64,000 nt of DNA from contig KB445795.1 in NCBI GenBank assembly GCA_000320605.2, forward strand, positions 185,867 through 249,866. Direction: 5' to 3'. The translations under genes and the position numbers were made by a program. Each line of letters begins with the position of its first letter. Position 1 is the first letter of the stretch. This DNA comes from Gelatoporia subvermispora B (taxonomy: Eukaryota; Basidiomycota; Agaricomycetes; Polyporales; Gelatoporiaceae). Shown here in pieces: positions 35,606 to 46,241 of this stretch. The notes below the pieces were generated by a model that saw only the letters and a program-made list of their open reading frames with translations, did no database searches and was not told where the DNA came from.

Positions 35606-38439
35606 ATGTCGGAGGAGTACGAAGTCGGTATGTGATCTTCAAGAGCTTGCCGCTCGCGAACCAGGAGCAGCATGTTGAATGGCTCACTGTAGAGACTATC
35701 ATACGAGCGAAAGTAGTCAAACATAAGCGGGGAAGGAAGGCATGGGTGAGTAGGCTCTCAGTGACTTCAGATCTGACTTCGGAAGCTGAGGCCAATTGTT
35801 TCTAGTCTTACTGTGTGAAGGTATGCGACAGTTACGTGTAATATTGCGATGGATATGCTCTGAGCTGAGATCCTACAGTGGAAGAACTACGATATAGAAG
35901 ATAATACGTATGTCCCTTTTCAGACGTGTCCTCTTTCTGGCCTCCACAGCGGGCTGCTTCCTCCTTTCGGCTTCGGCTTCCTGGTCAGATGCAATGACTA
36001 ACACAAACACACAGATGGGAGCCCTCAGAGTCATTCGCGGCAGGATCAGAGCACTTCATTACGCATTTCTGGCAACGAGTCGACCTTCACGGCAAAGATT
36101 ACCAAGATCTCACCCAATTCGACGAAGATGAGGAAGTGCTTCCGACCGGACCTCCTCGTGCGTGTCATTATTAGGATTATTCCATGCATATATCTGATTT
36201 TCAGCAATACCGGGAACACAGGGAAGGCGAAAAAGACACCTCAGAAACCCAAGCGTCCTTCGCCGTCGCCGGAACCTGAGATGGCCGACGACTCGGAAGA
36301 AGTAGTTCAAGAAGAGGAGCCTCGGGGAAGAAAACGTCGTTCGTCGAATGTAGTAAACGTTGAACATCCCTCGGCCAAGCGTCCGCGTGGGCGGAGGTCA
36401 CAAGTTCAGGATGGTGGTGTGGAGGAGTCGTCCCCCGAACGCATGGTGACGCGGCGACGATCCGTAGGCAGGGTCCCTGCGCCGGCGAGCAGAGCGCAGC
36501 CCGGGCCTTTGGCTACCTCGTCCAGCCGCAGACCTGCTCCTCGAAAGGAGAAATCCCCACCAGCAAGTCCTGTGCGGAGCGCTAGGAAAGCTGCCCGCGC
36601 AAGTCCTGTGCGAAGTACCAGAAAGGCTGTTACTACGAGCTCTGCGCAGAGCGCAAAGAAGGCGACTATAGCAAGCCCCGTCAGGAGCTCCAAACGACCT
36701 CGTAAACCGACCAGTCGTGTTCGTAACTCGTCTCCGGACGAGATGCTTTTGATGCCGGTACAGTCGGATGAAGTGCAAACGCCATACGTAGAGGTTGGTG
36801 AGCTGCAGTATCCGCCGGACCTCCTGCTTGATGAGCAAGCACTTCAGGACACAGATGCTATGGATGTGGAGCCAGATGAAGACTCGCCTTCTACAAAGGA
36901 TGCGCCCAGACCACGCAAGATGCCGGCTCACCGTGCACGTAAAGCGAACCCAAGAGTCAAGGTGATTGAGGATGAAGACTTAGGTGTTAGTCTCGAGAAG
37001 GCTATCCCCGCGAAGGCGCGCTTGACGACTGCTCGTCGAGGACGTGTATCGAGCTCCAAGGCTGGACCGGGCAGGTTGTCCTCTGGCGCTGGCGCAGACA
37101 ACGCCACTTTACCTGATTCGCAAGAGGGCCTCGCGACGCCTGTCAAGGGGAAGTCATCGGCGAAAGGAAAGTACACACCCCTTCGTGTCAACGGCGTCGC
37201 ATTCTTCGAACGAGGACATCTACCATCGCTTAGTAGTCAAGTCCAAGATTACGAAAACGGCCGTTGCGATATGGAGCCGATATCCGGTCCAAGTGGGATT
37301 GCCAACGGTGCTAGCGAATCGGCGCTCGGTGAACAACCGTTGGTGGAAGTTGCAGGCCTGAACCGCGCAGATGCTGAGGCGCTCTCAGACTACGAAGAGG
37401 ACGCTGCAGGCGAGACCGATCCCAGCGCCCGCGGAAGGTCGACAACTCCAGATCTTCAGCTGGCAGACCTTACGCCTAGTAGCGCGAACGATGTCATTAT
37501 TGTGCGCCAGAAAGGAGAGACGGACATGCCGTCTGAGCAGGTAGAGGCACCTGTGGAGGTCCCGGTCGTTGATAGAACAGCGCCGAAATTCCCTCATGTG
37601 TAAGTAATATCCGTGTCGTGAGCCGTAGACTCCGGAACTAATGTCTTCACAGGACAACTCTGTTCTCAAACGGAGGCTCGGCCGCGTCCAAGGAAACGAA
37701 ATCCCCTCCTCTTGTCGCAGGCTGGAGCCTATCGACAATATTTGGGCCTCTGTAAGTTCTTCGTGGTTATGGCTTGACAACTGCCACTGAATAAAATGTA
37801 CGCAGAGGGTTTGGACGCGGGGTGCCTGCACAAAAGACCGAACCTCAGAGTAGCCCGTGAGCCTGAACCACATAACCGGTTTCAACACACTCAGGACTCA
37901 TAATTGATAGCAGGGTACCGGTGCGGCCTACGGTTACGGTCAATCTCGATACGAGCGTGAAAATACCTGTCACGCTGAAGGATATCCACCCTCTGGGTTC
38001 GTTCGATGACCTTCACGGAAAGACCACCGCGCTTCCAGGCAAATTTTACAAAGAACAAAATGCACTTAGTCTGCTTGACTCCCTTAAATTGAAGGACGCT
38101 GCTGCAAGATTCTCGCTTGAAGCCAACGCCGATGAAGATCTGAAAGAGCATTTCCAGCGCTTTTGCTCTCGATTGTTTGCTGGCGAGCTGGTGTGTATGG
38201 TTGATATAAATGCATTGATTGTTATTGATGCACATATCCTAAACTGGTTTCAGTTCGTCGAACAAGTTGGTTTCGAGCTACTTGCAATGTGCGCTGCAGA
38301 CAACACTGACCTTTCGCGGCGGTTGAACATACCTGAAGCGCTCAAGGGCCTTGTCGAAACTGTGGTCGTCACCCGCGTCGATATCCAAGATTACAGCATG
38401 TACACCGATGCCGTTTTCAATGCCGAACAAAGCCGATGA
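35606..38439 (+). CDS. Chromodomain protein with long disordered middle
   Basis: Ten exons close in frame (35606-35627, 35693-35745, 35806-35820, 35879-35907, 36015-36157, 36222-37599, 37653-37751, 37806-37856, 37914-38190, 38254-38439), about 750 residues. The N-terminus is a chromodomain assembled from five small exons: EYEVETIIRAKVV, then KRGRKAWSYCVKWKNY, then DIEDNTWEPSESF. It shows the aromatic cage pattern (Tyr near the start, Trp and Tyr in VKWKNY), so it should bind a methyl-lysine histone tail. Exon 3 is a 15-base microexon encoding SYCVK. The middle is basic and Ser/Pro-rich with repeated SPVRS-type motifs that look like kinase sites. The C-terminal 200 residues are globular but unrecognised; no chromoshadow domain was seen, so this is not a plain HP1. 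It sits between two DNA repair genes on the same strand. Confidence 0.82.
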
Positions 38440-38871
38440 CTATGAGCGACTTCTGTGTTGCTACCATGACTATATTCTACTGGCTGGACGATATCCTGAT
38501 TTAATCAGGCCAACATTATTCTGTGCTCGTGATCTGGAGATGCTCACGTCCAGCCCGTACCTGCTTAGCTGTTGTATCGCTTCTTTAGTGCTTCATCGTG
38601 TACTTTCCCCTCACATACAACTCGAATACATGCTCAACAGCGTCATGTACAGTGTGTCATCACAAATGGATTTCGAAGCTTGCCAGTTGTGCGCAAGGAG
38701 CCGAAGTACGTGCGAGTGACAACGAGAACACGCGCACGTGACTTTGACGCGACGCGTGTTTACGCGTCAGCGATGATCGGGACCGTGCGAGCGAGCGTCT
38801 CCTCGGGATGACTACGCGCGAATCCGTCGACCTCAGCTTCCGCTTCATTCCTTTTGTTGCTTCCTCCTACT
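38440..38871. other. Intergenic, chromodomain gene to RAD54
   Basis: Spacer of 432 bases with no supported gene. It includes acgcgt and acgcgac motifs near 38730-38770, which resemble MluI-type cell-cycle boxes (MCB). A role for them here is inference. Confidence 0.35.
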
Positions 38872-41800
38872 ATGCTAAGGCGGGCCCCAACAACAATAGA
38901 CGGAAAGGTCGTTAATAGACTCCAGGAGAGTACTCGGATCAACAAACCATTCAAGCCTCCCACTCCCGTTGTTGAACGCAATCAGCCACAACGCAAGAGA
39001 AAGAGAGTCTCGTACAAGGACTGCGAGAATGATGAGAACGCCCAATCCGGTGATGACGGCTCACCTAAGAAGAAGAAGAAAGCCGACAAGGATGGGTTTG
39101 ACGCGCCGCGGGATAACAACATCGTGAAGTTTCCGGTCTACGAAGTAAAACCGTTCGAGCAAATCACGCGGAGGTTCTCGTTGCCAACCATGAGGAACAA
39201 GAATGGCGAGATTATTCCAACCACTCAGTCTAATGTTGCTCTCGGCATCCGACCGCTAGCAAATATCATCCCTCGGCCCCTGCATGATCCTATGGAGGAC
39301 CATGCGATCGTCCTCTACGACCCTACAATTGACCACAGGGAGACGGATGAGGAGCGGAAAGAACGAGAAAGGGAAGAGGCGAAGGTAAAGGCTATGGAAG
39401 AGGCGCGTGAGAAGACGGCGGGCATGTATAATCCCCACAAGAGCTTGAAAGAGTTACTGGGAGGTGGGAAGGAGAAGAAGAAGCAGAACAACAAGGTGCC
39501 CGTTGTCATAGACCCTAGGTTGAGCAAGGTTCTGCGTCCGCATCAAGTAGAGGGTGTGAAGGTGGGCAGCGGCGACTAAATGCGTCTTATTGGTGCTCTG
39601 ACGCAGTCCAGTTCTTGTACAAATGCACGACCGGGATGATGGTGGATAACCAGTATGGCTGTATCATGGCAGACGAGATGGGTCTCGGGAAGACCTTGCA
39701 GTGTATTGCCTTGATGTGGACACTGCTGAAGCAGTCTCCCCACGCAAGCAGGCCCACAATCGATAAGTGTATCATCGCATGCCCCGCAAGTCTGGTCAAG
39801 AATTGGGCTAATGAACTGGGTAAAATTTTCTATCGACTTCTAGCGTTTGTCGTTGCTAACCCTTCTGCAGCTAAATGGCTTGGAAAGGACACCATTTCGG
39901 CTCTAGCCATAGATGGGAAAGGCGGGAAGGCGGAGATGCTTGAGAGGGTGGCAAGATGGGTGGCTGCGAGCGGTCGAAACGTATCACAACCAGGTAAGCA
40001 ATAAAATTCAAGACAAATACGACGATTCTGACATACACAGTGATGATCGTCTCATATGAGACACTGCGGACACTAGCGGCGCACTTGCAGAATTGTCCCA
40101 TCGGATTACTGCTTTGTGACGAGGGACACCGTCTCAAGAACTCTGGTAAGTCCTGCTGTGCGATGCTCGAGATGATTCGGAGAGCGACTCATGTCTCGCA
40201 GAGTCACAAACCTTCCAAGTACTGAACGAGCTCAACGTTAAGCGCCGAGTGATTCTGTCTGGAACACCAATTCAGGTCAGTACTCATTCAACATTCACGG
40301 CCAACTTCTCTGATGCCGAACCCTCTTTCAGAATGATCTGTCTGAGTATTTCTCCTTATTAAACTTTGCCAACCCGAACTTCCTGGGTTCTAAGAACGAC
40401 TTCCGGAAGAACTTCGAGAACGCCATCATCAGAGGACGAGATGCCGACGCCAGCGACGCCATCAAAGCTGCATGCGATAAGAAACTAAAGGAGCTAGGCG
40501 ATCTTGTTACCAAGTTCATCATCCGCCGCACGAACGATCTGCTCTCCAAGTACTGTGCGTACCTTTTCCTTTGTCTCCAGACTATGCATTCCCCTGACTT
40601 CATACATAATGCAGTGCCTGTCAAATACGAGCAAGTTGTCTTCTGCGGTCTATCGCCCCTCCAATTGTCGTTGTACCGCCTCTTTATTTCTTCCCCAGAG
40701 ATACAAGCATTGCTTCGCGGCACGGACTCTCAGCCGCTCAAGGCAATCAACATCTTGAAAAAATTGTGCAACCATCCTGAACTTCTCGACCTACCCGGCG
40801 ACCTGAGGGGCTCAGACAAACTTCTCCCGGAAGAGTACATCGGAGCTGGAGCGAATGCAAAAGGCCGTGGTGGACGGAATCAGGTTGTGCATTGCGAGTG
40901 GAGTGGCAAATTTGTGGTGCTGGAACGGTGACTGGGGCCCAATATCTCGTTGGGTTTTCCATTGCTGATCTCCCTGTAGATTCTTGCACCGCATCCGCAC
41001 GGAGACGAATGACAAGATCGTCCTTATCAGCAACTACACCCAGACTTTGGACCTCTTCGAGAAGTTGCTGCGGACTAAAGGGTGAGCCCCCTCACTGTGA
41101 TCCCTGCAACATATTCTAGACTTAAACTATCCAGCTACGGCTACTTCCGCCTGGATGGTACGATGACGATCAACAAGCGTCAGAAGCTGGTGGACCAGTT
41201 CAACAACCCAGAGGGGAAGGAGTTCATATTCTTGCTCAGTAGCAAGGCGGGCGGATGTGGTATCAACTTGATTGGTGCCAACCGCCTCATTCTCTTCGAC
41301 CCCGGTATGACAACTTATCATGTCTATATATCCTGAGTGGTACTGAGGTTCACTAATCTCCTCTCCAGATTGGAATCCTGCTGCGGACCAACAAGCTCTC
41401 GCTCGTGTCTGGCGTGATGGACAGAAGAAGGAATGTAAGTGTATACACAGGTGGTCATGTGCCACAGATATCTCACCTGCGTCCTAGGTTTCGTGTACCG
41501 GTTCATTACCACAGGAACGATCGAGGAGAAGATCTTCCAGCGCCAAGCGTCGAAGCAATCCCTGTCCTCTGCCGTCGTCGATGAGAAGGAAGACGTTGAG
41601 CGTCATTTCTCTATTGACTCGTTGCGGAAGCTGTTCCTTTTCAACGAGAACACTCTCTGCGAGACGCATGAGACATTCAAGTGCAAACGTTGCAAGGATG
41701 GTCGACAGACGATGAAGGCGCCAGCACTGTTGTATGGCGATGCGAGCACGTAAGTCGGCCGCCATAATTGCTATTGTAATCTTGGCTCAATACACCTTTG

Positions 41801-41913
41801 ACAGCTGGAATCACTTCACGAACGGGGAGCTGAAGAACAACCATGACGATCTCCTGAGAGCTGAAGTTGGTCAACCGGAAGTCTCATTCGTGTTCCAGTA
41901 TATCAGTCACTAA
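38872..41913 (+). CDS. rad54: RAD54, SNF2-family recombination translocase
   Basis: RAD54 is the Rad51 partner that remodels chromatin and drives strand invasion in homologous recombination. Twelve exons (38872-39561, 39612-39819, 39871-39993, 40041-40145, 40202-40275, 40332-40554, 40615-40927, 40980-41081, 41135-41304, 41369-41434, 41488-41749, 41805-41913) encode about 814 residues, the usual length. Walker A reads DEMGLGKT (about residue 250), motif II is DEGH, and motif III is LSGTPIQ. The C-terminal helicase lobe has [41 protein letters not shown] and [15 protein letters not shown], followed by the RAD54-type zinc region [15 protein letters not shown]. The start is the first ATG at the MLRRAPTT sequence typical of fungal orthologs. 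All key motifs are intact. Confidence 0.96.
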
Positions 41914-42164
41914 AGCATTAGAGGTACTCGACGGACGATTCGGAATTCATACCACATTTGCTATACTTATGACATACATCGAATGCATCTTGATTCTCAC
42001 TCACCAGGGGGAAGCACAAAGGCCTCAGATATGCAGAGGTATCCCTTTTCATTTCGACATCCCGACGGATGCACGCCGACTACAGATACATATAATGATA
42101 CACGCCGTCGTATCCTAGATCGTCCAGGAAGATATCCAAACTGCCGCACAAGGAAACTCGTGGC

Positions 42165-43422
42165 TCATACCACAACATCTTGCCAGCTACCCCAATCACC
42201 TCCTATCCTGCGCACCTTCACCTTCTCGCCGTTGGTGCCAAAGTACGCCGCCTGCAACCACGCCTTCATCTCCTCTTCGCTGAACGGGCCGAAGGTCTGG
42301 CCGTCCGTACCGCTCGCATCGGGCACGTCCCACTTGTATTCGTATCGGACGTCGGCGGATCGTGGCAGCCAGTCTTCACCAACTTTGCCTGAACGACGGA
42401 CGGAACGCACGAGCTCCTCGTAAGTCTTGTTATAGATGTCGGTGTCGCCAAGACCCATCAGCATCGATGCGAGATGGGTGATTTGGTCGATTTCCGAAGG
42501 CCCTTTGGGCGCGCTGTCGACGTCCATCGCGGCTCCGCTCAGGGTATCTTTCGTTTTGTTATTGGGCTTAAGACTGATGGACGTCAGAAATGTGCAACGA
42601 GATCAAATGCACACGGGCGTACGTTTTGTTCTTTGGCCGATCTTTCTTTGCTTTCGCGCCTAGTCGCTGGAGGGCTTCAAGCACCGTCTCACTCTTCTTT
42701 AGCATCCCCACCAGCTCCTTCTCCAACTCATCTTTCCCACCCAGTTGTTTCAGCTCCTGCTCCTCCGCCCGGATGCGTTCGCGCTCTTGACGCTCACGCT
42801 GCTTATGGTTCCGTCGCGCGCGCTTAATCTCGCGCTCGTCAAGGCCCTCCATCCAGCGATCGTGCGTCGCGTGTGGGTCGAATGTCCGGACGTACGTGCC
42901 GTCCGCAGAGAATTTGCCCTCCTCCATCTCCTCCCGCATGTTGAACGAGGACAGCTCGTAGCCCATCCCCGCCTTCTTCCGCTGCTCCGCGTCATCCCCT
43001 TCCTCCAGGTCGTCCTCATCCTCGTCCGATTCTTCATCGGCGTGCTTGTCGTTGAACTCCTGCCCTTCAATATCTCCCAGACGGAGAAATTCCTCCTTTT
43101 GAATCTTGCTGCCCTCCTGCTCTTCCTTCTCCGCCTTCTCGCCCATCGCGAACATGTCGTCATCTTCGTCTGCAGCACCTTCCGCGCCCTTCCGCCGGCT
43201 CAGTACAACACTCTCGCCTTCATCGCTCGAGTCAGATTCATAGCCCTCCGTTTTGACGCGTCCCCTGCGTTGCGTCGTCTCGAGCTGAGAATCGACCTCT
43301 TCCGCGAAGTTAACCGGGTCATCCTGCGGCTCAACGAATCGTGTTTTCTTGCGTGTGCTGGTTTCAGCGGGAATGTCTTCACTAGAAACAGCAGCCCGCT
43401 TTGGCGCTGTGCGCGATGTCAT
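42165..43422 (-). CDS. lin1: LIN1/CD2BP2-like U5 snRNP protein with GYF domain
   Basis: Lin1 (yeast) and CD2BP2/Snu40 bind the U5 snRNP and take part in its biogenesis before tri-snRNP assembly. Two exons (43422-42615 and 42547-42165) encode about 396 residues. The N-terminal two thirds are highly charged and acidic and include NMREEMEEGKFSADGTYVR and RTFDPHATHDRWMEGL, the conserved core of the family. The C-terminal 60 residues form the GYF domain: YEYKWDV, then GQTFGPFSEEEMKAWLQAAYF, which contains the GPF-x4-M-x2-W signature. The chosen donor (gtgtgc at 42614) keeps frame; an upstream ATG at 43512 is possible but less likely. It converges on RAD54 with 251 bases between stops. Confidence 0.9.
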
Positions 43423-44053
43423 GATTATAGCAAGATATGCAAGGTGGTATAGGTGAGTTGTTACGAGCTCCTCCTCGCGGGCGTCTCTAGCATGATTTGC
43501 GGGTATTTGCATTGTGGCGCGAGCAGTGTTCGTCCCGAAAAGGCAGGGCGATCAAGCGCGAACGTGCCGCGGCCGGCCGTGGCATGACCTCGCCAACCAC
43601 AATTCTCAGGTTCGTGTCGTGACATCGCACCGGGCCCATGCTCGCTTTCTATTTGCGTCAAGAAGCGGCCACCGGACATCATTTGCATCCAAGTCTACAT
43701 CCCACGGGATCTGTTTTGCTACTCCACTCAAGCTCCAGGGGCTGAAGCCTGGACATTGCGTGACGAACGAGCTTCGCGACGACACATAGCATGTCTCTAC
43801 GAGAGACTTCCGCTTTTCGTGTGCTGACGAGACACAACAAAGTTTTGCTCTCGCATAGGTCAGACTCCTGGATTCCGTAACATTCGTCCAGATTCAGGCC
43901 AGCGGCTGCGATCGAATCTGACGGCTATGTTTCATATCAACCGCCAGAAGGCTCGTGCTTCCCGTCAGCCCCTGGTCTCATGTCACACGGTCGGTCCAAC
44001 CGCAGAGCTATATCAACTCGTGCGGAGTGGTCGACGTTCTTTCGTTGACCACC
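43423..44053. promoter_or_regulatory. Divergent intergenic region, LIN1 / ICMT-3
   Basis: A 631-base spacer between divergent genes should hold both promoters. No clear TATA box or repeat was found. Short frames inside are not supported. Confidence 0.3.
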
Positions 44054-44859
44054 ATGGCATCTCTCATACCCATGCTCAGTACGCCGCTGTTGAAGGTACC
44101 CATCCTCCTTGGGAGGGCGTCGATTATGCAAGCCTCATGCGTACCGCCTCCAAACCCTCCGGCAAAAGCAGAAGAAAAACAGCGCTTTGGGATGGGCGTT
44201 GACCCTTTAACTTTGGTTCGCGGGGATGTCCTTTGCTATGGAATGCTGGTAAGAGACTGTCTCGTAAATAGGCATTCATTTCATCTCTTATAAGAATCGA
44301 TCAGTTTGTCGCCTGGACATCCTCGCTCTGCGAAGCCGTCATCGCTGCAGCGACGCAGTTTCCATCCGAGCTCTCCGACCGCATATTGTCCACTCTTACA
44401 ATCGGGCCTCCGTATGGACCGAACACGCTTCAAATCAGCCCGCAATGGCTTCTAGGCGTGTCGCTCATTTATATTGGCGGTCTTACCCGTGTTGCTTGCC
44501 ACAACACCCTTGGTAGCTTCTTTACGTGGAACCTCGCCGTCCGCGAAGACCACAAGCTCGTTACCAGTGGACCCTACAGCATCGTTCGTCACCCAAGCTA
44601 CACCGGCATGCTTCTCATTGGCGCTGGCAATATCCTGTGCATGTTCGCTGAGGGGTCGTGGTGGAAAGAGTCTGGCCTTTTGGAGACACCTCTCGGTAAG
44701 GTCCTGAAACCGCTGTGGGTGGCATGGTGGATCTCCGTGCCGCTTGCCCTGGTGTTGCGCGTGCCGAAGGAGGATGCTGTGTTGAAGAGGGAGTTTGGAG
44801 AAGAATGGCAGGCATGGTCGAAGAAGACGCCCTACAAGCTCATCCCGTTCATCTATTGA
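44054..44859 (+). CDS. Isoprenylcysteine carboxyl methyltransferase-like protein (ICMT-3)
   Basis: Exons 44054-44248 and 44305-44859 encode about 249 residues. The N-terminus (MASLIPMLSTPLLKVPILL) carries the TPLLK-P motif shared by all four copies. The core has ISPQWLLGVSLIYIGGLTR, FFTWNLAVREDHKLVTSG, YSIVRHPSYTGMLLIGAGN (the RHPxY cofactor site), GSWWKESGLL, and the C-terminal EWQAWSKKTPYKLIPFIY. Hydrophobic segments predict a polytopic ER protein. It lies 587 bases before ICMT-4 on the same strand, as a tandem pair, but by motif it is nearer to ICMT-2 at 20.6 kb than to its neighbour. The intron is phase 0 at the shared site. No defects were seen. Confidence 0.9.
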
Positions 44860-45446
44860 TAGTGCGTTCTGACTTCATTGAGTGACTCAATGCTTGTTGA
44901 TGACGTAGAGTGTAGTATCTATACTTTTCTCGACCGGCACAGGATCGATTACAACCATGTATTCTATCAAATCCTATGAGTTGTGTATCTTGTACCGATC
45001 TGTGCCTCAAAGGCTTTCGACGAACAGCCAAGATGGCTCGCTGAAAGCTCGGAATCTGGGTTTCTATATTTCGACGGGCGCTTTCCCCGTCATGTTCGTG
45101 AGCTTTTTTAGAGGAGAGATATTCGTGTTACCTGATAATCTCATCGCGTGCTTTCACGGGACTAGGTTAATTTTATATCCTCCCTAGAGGTGCAGTCCAA
45201 TTCTGTAAATTGACGAACATGCCCCTCTAGCATACAATTTCGTGAACACGTGTCTATCTTCTCGCACGCAATTCTATTCCTATCGGTTATCCTTCGATCC
45301 CACCCCTGTCACACTTCCATTCACCACGTCCGCTCGTGCGATTCTTTGGCAGGAACGGTCGAGGATAAGCTGTGTCCCCGCTCTCGGCCTTCCCATGCAT
45401 CGGAATATAAACGCAGCTGCCTCCAGAAACCGTGCGAGGACTCACA
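44860..45446. other. Spacer between tandem ICMT genes
   Basis: 587 bases. A TATA-like atataaa lies near 45405-45410, about 40 bases before the ICMT-4 start. No gene could be supported here. Confidence 0.35.
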
Positions 45447-46241
45447 ATGTCGCTTTTTGAACCCGTCCTGATCACGCCGCTGCTCAAGATCCCAATCCTT
45501 CTGACGAGGGCCACCATTGTCCAATTGGCATGTTCCCCACCAGGTTCTCCTGCAAAGTCGGATGAACAACGTCGATTCGGTCGGGGTGATATACTGACGC
45601 GCATTGGCGCTGAACATGAGGCGAAGCTAATGCAGGTGAGAGCAGTGTGTCCTTTGATGCGTTTTGACATTCAAACACTTGGCCAGGTCTTGTCGTGGTC
45701 GCACTCGATATGTGAAGTCGCAATCATCGTAGCAACCCACTATCCGTCTGCTCTCTCCGACAGCATCCTCTCTTTCCTTGTCCCAGGGCCTAGCTCTGGC
45801 GCGTACAAGCTGTCCATCACCCCACAATTCCTACTGGGAGCTAGCCTCGTTGTAGCAGGTGGCCTTTTCCGCCTCGCATGCCACCGATCGCTGGGTCGTT
45901 TCTTCACCTGGGACCTCGCCGTGCGCGAGGACCACAAGCTCATCACCACGGGACCGTACTCCATCGTGCGACACCCCAGCTACACCGCGTTCGCCATCAT
46001 CAGCGTTGGCAACCTACTATGTATGTTTAGCCCGGGGTCATGGTGGAGGGAGTGTGGTATACTGGGTACGCCCCTGGGCAAATTCTTTGCTGCGCAGTGG
46101 CTACTCCATTGGATCGCCGTTCCGGCCGCATTGGCCATGCGAACTCCGACAGAAGACGAGGTTCTGAAGAGGGAGTTTGGAGAGGAATGGATGGCATGGG
46201 CAAAGCGCACGCCGTACAGGCTCATCCCGTTCGTTTATTAG
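45447..46241 (+). CDS. Isoprenylcysteine carboxyl methyltransferase-like protein (ICMT-4)
   Basis: Exons 45447-45635 and 45687-46241 encode about 247 residues. The 51-base intron is a multiple of three without a stop, so read-through would add 17 residues; the paralogs and the acceptor support splicing. Landmarks: MSLFEPVLITPLLKIPILL, FFTWDLAVREDHKLITTG, YSIVRHPSYTAFAII (Gly after RHPxYT replaced by Ala), GSWWRECGIL and EWMAWAKRTPYRLIPFVY. It differs from ICMT-3 in the middle helices (GASLVVAGGLFRLACHRSLG), so the tandem pair is not recent. Expected activity is prenylcysteine carboxyl methylation in the ER membrane. Confidence 0.9.
   Translation: MSLFEPVLITPLLKIPILLTRATIVQLACSPPGSPAKSDEQRRFGRGDILTRIGAEHEAKLMQVRAVCPLMRFDIQTLGQVLSWSHSICEVAIIVATHYPSALSDSILSFLVPGPSSGAYKLSITPQFLLGASLVVAGGLFRLACHRSLGRFFTWDLAVREDHKLITTGPYSIVRHPSYTAFAIISVGNLLCMFSPGSWWRECGILGTPLGKFFAAQWLLHWIAVPAALAMRTPTEDEVLKREFGEEWMAWAKRTPYRLIPFVY

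Noticed and set aside
38450..38830. Possible small genes between the chromodomain gene and RAD54
   Set aside because: The overlapping frames have no motif. The region is better read as a 3' flank plus the RAD54 promoter.
42745..43452. 235-residue plus-strand open frame
   Set aside because: It is antisense to the acidic, Glu-rich part of LIN1, where GAG/GAA codons read as Leu-rich text on the other strand.
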